Assembly (NCBI GenBank): GCA_023078685.1
Contig: JALGAS010000002.1
Coordinates: 3,224,001-3,288,000 of the forward strand
Source: Neopestalotiopsis rosae
Taxonomy: Eukaryota; Ascomycota; Sordariomycetes; Amphisphaeriales; Sporocadaceae
Reading direction: 5' to 3'
Length of the DNA: 64,000 bases
Shown here piece by piece: positions 57,574 through 64,000 of the stretch. The notes beneath the pieces are model-generated. The model saw nothing but the letters and a program-made list of their open reading frames with translations. It made no database searches and had not been told where the DNA came from. The translations under genes were made by a program, and so were the position numbers. How positions within the stretch are numbered: the stretch's first letter is position 1; every line of letters starts with the position of its first letter.

Positions 57574-60435
57574 CTAAAGCTTTATTGATCCTGATGGTGC
57601 TCCAATGTAAGTATATCGCACATTCGTCAGATCTGGGCCCTTGATAACGACGACAATTTCGTGAGCACTCGGCATGACATCAAGGTTATTTGAGCTCAAG
57701 CTCAATCCACGTCGCTCCTCAAAGACAAGGCCCTTGACTGGCCGGGTGGCCTTGATTCGGACTTGCAGCTCTTCGTCACTGATATATGATGCTTCCATGC
57801 TCAGACGTTCTCCCCCGAAATCGACATACTTGAAAGGCTGCGGCCAGGCCGTGTCGCTCGACAGAACCTCATCTCGCTCAACGTACTTCAGGACAGCATG
57901 GATGACGTAGGGATCATACTTGCCGAAGTCAAAAGGCTTTGAACTGTCCCCGAAATCAGGATTGAGTGGACTGATGCTCATTTTCACCACCGTACTTGTG
58001 CAATTGGTACCCGCCAATAGCTGTTGATGGGCGGCAGGCAGTACATCAGCACCAGACTTGACCGAAATGAACCGGATTTCAACTTCGACATTGATGGGTT
58101 CCTGCAAATATCAGTGACTCTTCGAGTGGTTTGCCGCGGCCGTCCTGGTAGCGTCTACACTCACCTGGCTGTCGTTGACCACCCATACTTCATACTCTGT
58201 AGCCTCTCTCGCGTCCTTGGTAGGATCTACGTGGCCAAGATCCAACATGTCATTCATGTGCGTCTGAGACCAATCATGACAAGTCCTCGAGACGCCTACG
58301 ACACAAGGCGCCAATGCGCGCTTGATAGAGTAGAAAGCAGGTTTCTTGACACGGTAATGATCCACGATGGCCCAGGAGATGGTCGGCCAACAATCATTCA
58401 GCTGCCACACCAGGACTCCACCACATTTCCTCTGAGCTGGACTTCCCCACGCCTTGCGCCAAGCCTTGTACGCATAGGCCATGGCCTCTGCCTGGACAAT
58501 CTGCGAAAGATGGATGAAAGAGGCAAGATCATACTTGACCTGAAAGTTTTCGGCAATGTAACTGATCAGGCGACGTTCATGACCAATGGCCTTATTGTGG
58601 AAATCCATGGTGACAGATCCTGGGTGTCTCTGCTCGGGGGAAGTGATCACAGATTGAACGGTCTCCAGATGTGGGTATGCTACCATGCCAAATTCACTGA
58701 CCAGACGACCGTAGAGCTTCTCACTGAACTGATACTTTTCCATAGTCCCATGCCAAACTGAAGTCGTCAGTCAATATGAATCACCACGCAGAACTGATAT
58801 AATTGCGGCCATTGGCAGGTGACTTACTATTCCATTGATGCATGTCCCCCACAGCTGGATCATCACTCCTCTTACCATCACCCCAGGGACTGGTGGGGTG
58901 GTAGGCGGCTTCCGGATGGTTCCTTGCTACAAGTTCTGGAAATAAGTATTCGTAGTAAAATCGTGCCGGGAAGTCGGTCTTCAACCATGATCTAGGGTCC
59001 TTGTCATCGTAATTGTACTCCAGCTTGTACCTCTCTTGCACTTGATAGTCCTCGTTACTGCCGGCCCAGATCACCAAAGAGGGGTGGTTTTTGAGTCGTC
59101 GCAAATTCTGACGTGCTTCTTCTTCCACGGATGACTGAAAAGATGGATAGGTGGGATAGTTGCCGCAGGCGAAGCAGAAATCTTGCCAGACAAGGATTCC
59201 CAGCTCATCGCAAGCATCGTAAAACGCGTCATCCTCGTATATACCGCCTCCCCAAACTCGGATCATGTTCTGGTTTCCATCTCTGAGTAGCTGGATCCAA
59301 TCGTGATAGTCATTTTGGGTCAGTGACGAGAGATGATTGGAAGCCGGAATCCAACAGGAGCCGCCCACAAATACATCGACGTCGTTGATACGGAAATAAA
59401 AGGACTTTCCAGAGTTATCAGGCTCCTGTATGAGTTCTACCTTGCGGATGCCAATGAGTTTGGATGTTTGATCCATGGTAGCCTCTTCTCGGAGGAGGCT
59501 GGCTGACAGCTCGTAGCGTGGCTGTGGTCCATGCGAAAAAGGATACCTTGAAACACCGCGACGTCAGTTGCTCCGCATAAAGGACATCATTGACTTGCTT
59601 ACCAAAGCTTAGGTGACTGAATCTCAAAGCGACAGAAGAACCAATCGTCATGATCCGGTTCCATCTCTCTTTGGAAGACCTCCTCATCACCGTAAGAGAT
59701 TGAGAACACAACTTTATCTCCTGGACTGAAATTTCGAGTTCTGCAATACAAGTAGCCAGTAGCGCTCCCATCTTCCCGCAAAGTAGTCCTAGCCCATAGG
59801 TCATCAATCTTGGTAGAATAGTACTCGAGATAGACCGGTCGCCAAGGTCCAGACGTTCCCACGAGGATAGGACCCCAATCCCATCCCCAGTGGTACTGGG
59901 CCTTCCGGACCGGGATGCGACTGTCTTCGCTCTGCCGGGCAATGAAGCGATGCTCGTGTTTGTGCTCTTCGACCAGCTGCTGGCCGCGCAGTCGGGCGGA
60001 CGCGAAAGTGATCTCCAGTTCGTGTTCGCCGTCAGACTCGTCCCGGCCCACGATGGAGTTGATATTGCAGCGGTGTGACAGAAACATGTTGCTGGACTCC
60101 AAGATCACCTGCCCATCAAGTCGCACCGTGGCAAAGGTGTCCAAGCCTTCAAAGACCAAGTCAAGGGTCTCGCCGTTCTTGACTGCAGATGTGTCAATTT
60201 GCAGCTTGGTGGTGTACCTCCACTGCTTGTCTGCAATCCATCGGACGGAGAGCTCATTGAGATCCTTGACAGGGTCGGCGATCTTGCCATGGGCCAGCAG
60301 AACCTGATAGACGTCAGTCGGGACGGACGGGACGGACAGCTTTTCGTGTTCGATGCCGTCGGCGTCGTCCACTTGCTGCAGAAACCATCCCTGGTTGAGG
60401 TTGACTCGTTGCGGCATCTTCAGATTTTCGGCCAT
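57574..60435 (-). CDS. mndB: Beta-mannosidase, GH2 family (intracellular B type)
   Basis: Releases beta-1,4-linked mannose from manno-oligosaccharides and N-glycan cores. Exons are 60435-59603, 59546-58828, 58757-58165 and 58101-57574, all GT/AG and in phase, giving 890 residues. There is no signal peptide (starts MAENLKMPQRVNLNQGW), which points to the intracellular B-type enzymes. The N-terminal sugar-binding domain contains FEGLDTFATVRLDGQ and YHWGWDWGP, the latter typical of GH2 mannosidases. The catalytic barrel includes FFVG-like FVGGSCWIPA, RVWGGGIYEDD, and the acid/base E443 in WAGSNEDYQ. The nucleophile is E539 in VSEFGM. GVLVWQLNDCWPTISWA closes the barrel, and a C-terminal beta domain ends SGSIKL. 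The gene symbol follows the Aspergillus convention and is assigned by type, not by proven orthology. Confidence 0.93.
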
Positions 60436-63400
60436 TGTCTTCCCCGCTCAATGCCCAGCATCTGGATGTCGCTTGTTTTGATGCAGCCGAGTTAGTGAGA
60501 GCTCCCACCTGTACCTTGACCACACATTCCTTTCAATCGAACCTGCTCTGAATATTCAATAAACAAACCGGAAGCCCACTGCTCGTAACCGGCGGAAAGA
60601 GGAATTGATCGATCGCGACTCCTCGAATTACGATTTGGGCAGCACAGGCATGATCGACCTCGTCTTTACTGTAGTACTAAAAGGCACAAAAGCGAGCAGG
60701 GTAATGAACCCCACAGCAGTCCCGCGGCAGATGCAACGTGCCCACATAGGCAGAAGAGTGGCGATCATTCTCTACATTGGTTTTCTATTGTGCGACGATA
60801 TCAGTACTGGACCCATTATTGACATCCCATCGTGTTGTGCGATACCGCAAGAACATGAGTTCTGCAATGAATGGGCTAGTAACTCTGCTCACCAATGTTC
60901 ATGGTGATGAGTTTCATGAGACAGCACAAATTCCTTTGTTGTGCACAGGACGAATCGAGTCCGGCGAACCTATCGCGACAGCGCAACGTCAACGATACAT
61001 ATATGCACGCATGCACTTCTTAAGAATGAAAAAAAAAGGAAAAAAAAAAAAAAAGCATGTTTTTGCAGGTCCGGACTGTAATCATTTCAAGATTGATGCA
61101 CTGTATTAACGTAGGGCATGATGTAGTGAATCTGACAAATAAACTCGAAACAATGCTCTCCATGTGGGATGAGAGCACAGGGTGAACCACACAATGTCAA
61201 GCTAGGTACGGCGATCAGATAGAAGATAAATAGACAAAAATCAGCTTCATTTACCGTACTTTGAGACACAAACATCATTGGAGTCTCAGGCAATGGACGC
61301 CCATCGATGTAGCAGAGCATGACAGGAACGTTGCATGTGTTGTCTCGAGCAACCTACCTTTTTCTCTGCCCGGATTATAAGATGGTTTAGACGGTGCCTT
61401 TTCATCAAGTGAACAATGGCTGTAGCCGTGGAAACAAAACGGCTCGGAGATAGCAACACCTCGTGAGCCGCTAAGGAGGGTGTAATCTGGCCGAAGAAGC
61501 AAATAGTGGAAGATCTTTAGTATCTGGTACCTGCTTCCCATAGGCTTGCATTCGATCAAGAGGCGCGATGGTAACGGCAGCATTGCTCTGACTTGCGAAC
61601 CTTGTTTGACCAACAGCGGTCCTATTGTGATCAATAGAAAGCCGAGCCTGACAGATTGAGTGCTTCACGTGAAGCTAGAATACGCAGCGTTGCACAACAT
61701 CTGGCACGAATCCTTACAGGGTACGAACTTGAATGCTGTATCAGATCATGCGAGGAATGAATGGCATCGTCCCGGACCTCTGGTAAGTTCGGCCGGCGTC
61801 TAAATAATCAATGCATGCTGCGAGCGTCGTTTGCGCAAATATCATTTTTGATCGAGACCCGGCGAGACGGCAGGCAAGGAGGGCATCCTAGAATCCTAGA
61901 CCTACCAATGCAAGGTTCTTCCGTAGCCAAATACGATCAAATCTGCGCAGGCGAAAGTGCTCTTAGATTCAGGCCGGTGCATAACACGTCGCCTGCATAT
62001 GAAATGGTCCCCCATAATCAAAAAAAGTATCTGGACCTCCTAGGATGGGACGCATGGTACACAGAAACAGAGTAGTTGCACCCAGCCGAGGCGGTGACAC
62101 GACGCAGCCGAGCACAGCGAGAGGTGGTAGCAACACAAGCCGCTTTCGGGTCCTGCAGCTATCGGGTTGACGACGCCGTTTGCTTGGCTCCAGCTTCCGG
62201 GCAGGTGATACGACCACGTGAGAAAACTGGCCGTCGGCCTTCTAGAAGCCGGTTGTCGCATGTAGTCCCGTTGCTTTCGAAACTCTCGATCTTGGGACCA
62301 AGGAATGTCTGTGATTCAAGATAGTGGACAAGGGCTGCTTGCTGCTATCTGCCGGCAACCTTTGGCTGTTGAGGGGCGCTATTGATCGCCGCGCTCCCTC
62401 AGAGCTAGGTAGGTTGCTCGGTGTAATGGGAGAGCGGGAAGAGGGTGATGCACCCATCGCCAGTTGCCGCTGCTGGTCGGTGGCTGCTGACAGAGGATGC
62501 GGATTGGGCACGATAATGGTTGGCAGCGCCCGGTCAAGAACCAGTCTTGCTCAGTTGAGATGCTTGGCCCTTTCTGCCCATGCTGACCCATGTTTGTTCG
62601 GGGCTCAAGGGCTGTATCCCCCATCCCCAGTGCATTGTCATGAAAGGGCATCTGGCGGACTTGGCGCCAGCTTGGCAAGCCACTGCCCATTTAACCTTCG
62701 GGGCGGTTGACGAATCCTGCTGTTGGTGATGCTGATTGACGGGCTCGTCGGCCCAACTCTCCTTTGGGTTGGAACACAGTAATAGGAATACGGCAGCCAC
62801 GTGGATGAAATTGGATGTGCCAAGATTAGTGAAGCTGAAATAGTCTTGTGTTTACGAGAGACGAGCCGGCGACTTGGTGGCGAAGGGGGTAGGTCTTGGT
62901 CTTGGAAAAGGGATGGATAAGCCTGGGACAACAACCATTCAGCGCCTAGCTTTTGTTGGTCTTGGGTCTTGGGTCTTGGGGGACTCTGGGGGGCGTTCCT
63001 TCGACTCCTTCGCACTATTTTACCCCGCGTTGGGGTCCCCAGGAAACTAATCCGGTGGATCAGTGATAAGTGCCCACTCACTTACACTCATCGGTCTCGA
63101 TTTCTCTTAGTAGAAATTGAGCTAATCTTGGCTCAATATCGTGTATGCTCATATCTTTACATTCAGTCAAAATCTGGGTGTCGCTTCGTTGTCGTGCAGA
63201 GTACCTGACTATTGATTGCTGCTGCTACTACTGCTGACACATGAGATTGGGCGGTGAGTGGACGTCGGATCCCGGGGGACTGGTAACATCAATAAAGCAA
63301 AGCAACCCTACACATGTCCTGTATGCACTCATTTGACAAGAGATGACTGGACACGCAGCAATTGGCTACCCCTAGCAATCTAGACCATTGGAATCCTGCC

Positions 63401-64000
63401 CTTCAATGGCATGCTGCCTGTGTTGAGTGCGTAAGGACGGGGATGATGCTCTCTTCTGGTTAGCATCCAGACTACCGAGTACTTGGCAACTCTATAAACC
63501 TTGCCCCTTGGCAATGCGAGCTGTTCCCCGACCAATCAAAGCCGCATAAACGATATAATGCCATTTTCTATGTTTGAAAGACATGATCTGACGAGATAGG
63601 ACACTATGACCCAGATGTAAAGCTGCGTGGACTGCAGTAAGATGCTGATCGCGGCGGCAAGAGATAGTAGGGTGTCAACTGAGTAAAGCCTTGCAGTTGG
63701 GAGGCATCCAGATAGTCTTTTTCGTCCATAAACAGAAGGAAATCAAGCCTCTCGTCACCCGAGGCCACTAACGATTCCCGTTGTCTCAGACAGTGTTAGC
63801 TACAAAGAGGCGTCAGATGGCGAAAAAGAAAATATCATCGTCGCCCAGACATTCCAGAGACTTTTCGCCGTTGACCCGGGCACTGGGAATTGGGGAACTT
63901 TGGCATCCATTGATCCGTATAATATTTAAGCATTACGGGGCGTGCAGACAAGTAAGCCGCCAAGGAATCACAACATACACCACGAGGTGACACACCCTCG
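60436..64000. other. Gene-free spacer, 3' end of window
   Basis: The first few hundred bases should be the beta-mannosidase promoter. A-rich homopolymer runs lie at about 61028-61053. A G-tract cluster (62964-62993) meets the G-quadruplex pattern and includes GGTCTTG tandem units. Open frames at 62100-63081 overlap on both strands, lack domain features, and are not called. No RNA gene or mobile element was recognised. Confidence 0.55.
62964..62993 (+). repeat. Tandem GGTCTTG units forming a G-quadruplex motif
   Basis: Three heptamer units (from 62958) are followed by longer G runs, giving GGG-N4-GGG-N4-GGGGG-N5-GGGGGG. This satisfies the standard four-tract, short-loop quadruplex pattern on the plus strand. 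Biological role is unknown; it lies in intergenic DNA. Confidence 0.5.

Noticed and set aside
62638..63081. Minus-strand frame of 147 codons
   Set aside because: Composition is Ser/Pro/Arg-rich and repeat-derived, with overlapping frames on both strands and no domain.
1..64000. CRISPR arrays, rRNA genes, intact transposons
   Set aside because: No regularly spaced repeats, rRNA sequence, transposase or reverse-transcriptase motifs were seen; the DNA is eukaryotic.

Overview
This window is nuclear DNA of a filamentous ascomycete, most likely a sordariomycete and perhaps Hypocreales. The evidence is eukaryotic gene structure (short introns, mostly 50-100 nt, with GTRNGT donors and CTNAC-like branch points), GC-rich coding sequence in long AT-richer intergenic spacers, and typical filamentous-fungal proteins: a cutinase, a GMC oxidoreductase, a secreted intradiol dioxygenase, a DUF3533/SNG1 membrane protein, a GH2 beta-mannosidase and an intracellular bacterial-type GH13 amylase. 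The species cannot be named from the sequence alone. I rebuilt spliced gene models by hand, checking every junction for reading phase and for continuity of family motifs.

Layout, left to right: 0-6.6 kb is a gene-free spacer. Adenine deaminase (6664-7728, +) is followed by glutamate decarboxylase (10099-12233, -, seven exons). A membrane-anchored HSL-type alpha/beta hydrolase lies at 14551-16788 (-). Mitochondrial acetylornithine aminotransferase (18614-20115, +) converges on a secreted cutinase (20496-21307, -). A secreted GMC oxidoreductase (22723-24593, -) diverges from SDA1 (25726-27930, +), which converges on a small conserved unknown gene (28227-28773, -). Two small orphan genes follow (30217-30633 and 31114-31371, both -), then an extracellular intradiol dioxygenase (32126-33628, +) and a 943-residue acidic single-pass membrane protein (34075-36906, -). 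The GH13 amylase (38559-40369, +) converges on a CXC-domain, histidine-rich protein (40564-42190, -). An 8 kb spacer (42.2-50.4 kb) precedes a bZIP transcription factor (50381-52139, +). A DUF3533/SNG1-like protein (54114-55777, +) and beta-mannosidase (57574-60435, -) follow, and the last 3.5 kb holds no gene I can support.

The genes do not form an obvious biosynthetic cluster. They are a mix of housekeeping metabolism (purine salvage, GABA shunt, arginine synthesis), ribosome biogenesis, transcription or chromatin factors, and secreted enzymes for plant or insect surface polymers and aromatics. The most unusual items are the CXC/His-rich zinc protein, the acidic membrane protein with a Val/Thr/Glu-rich tail, the orphan CxxC protein, a GMC enzyme lacking the usual second active-site His/Asn, two tRNA-like Pol III promoter signals, and a paired CGCGGGTTA element upstream of the SNG1-like gene. 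I found no clear new multi-gene system, and no CRISPR array, rRNA gene, intact tRNA or intact transposon.
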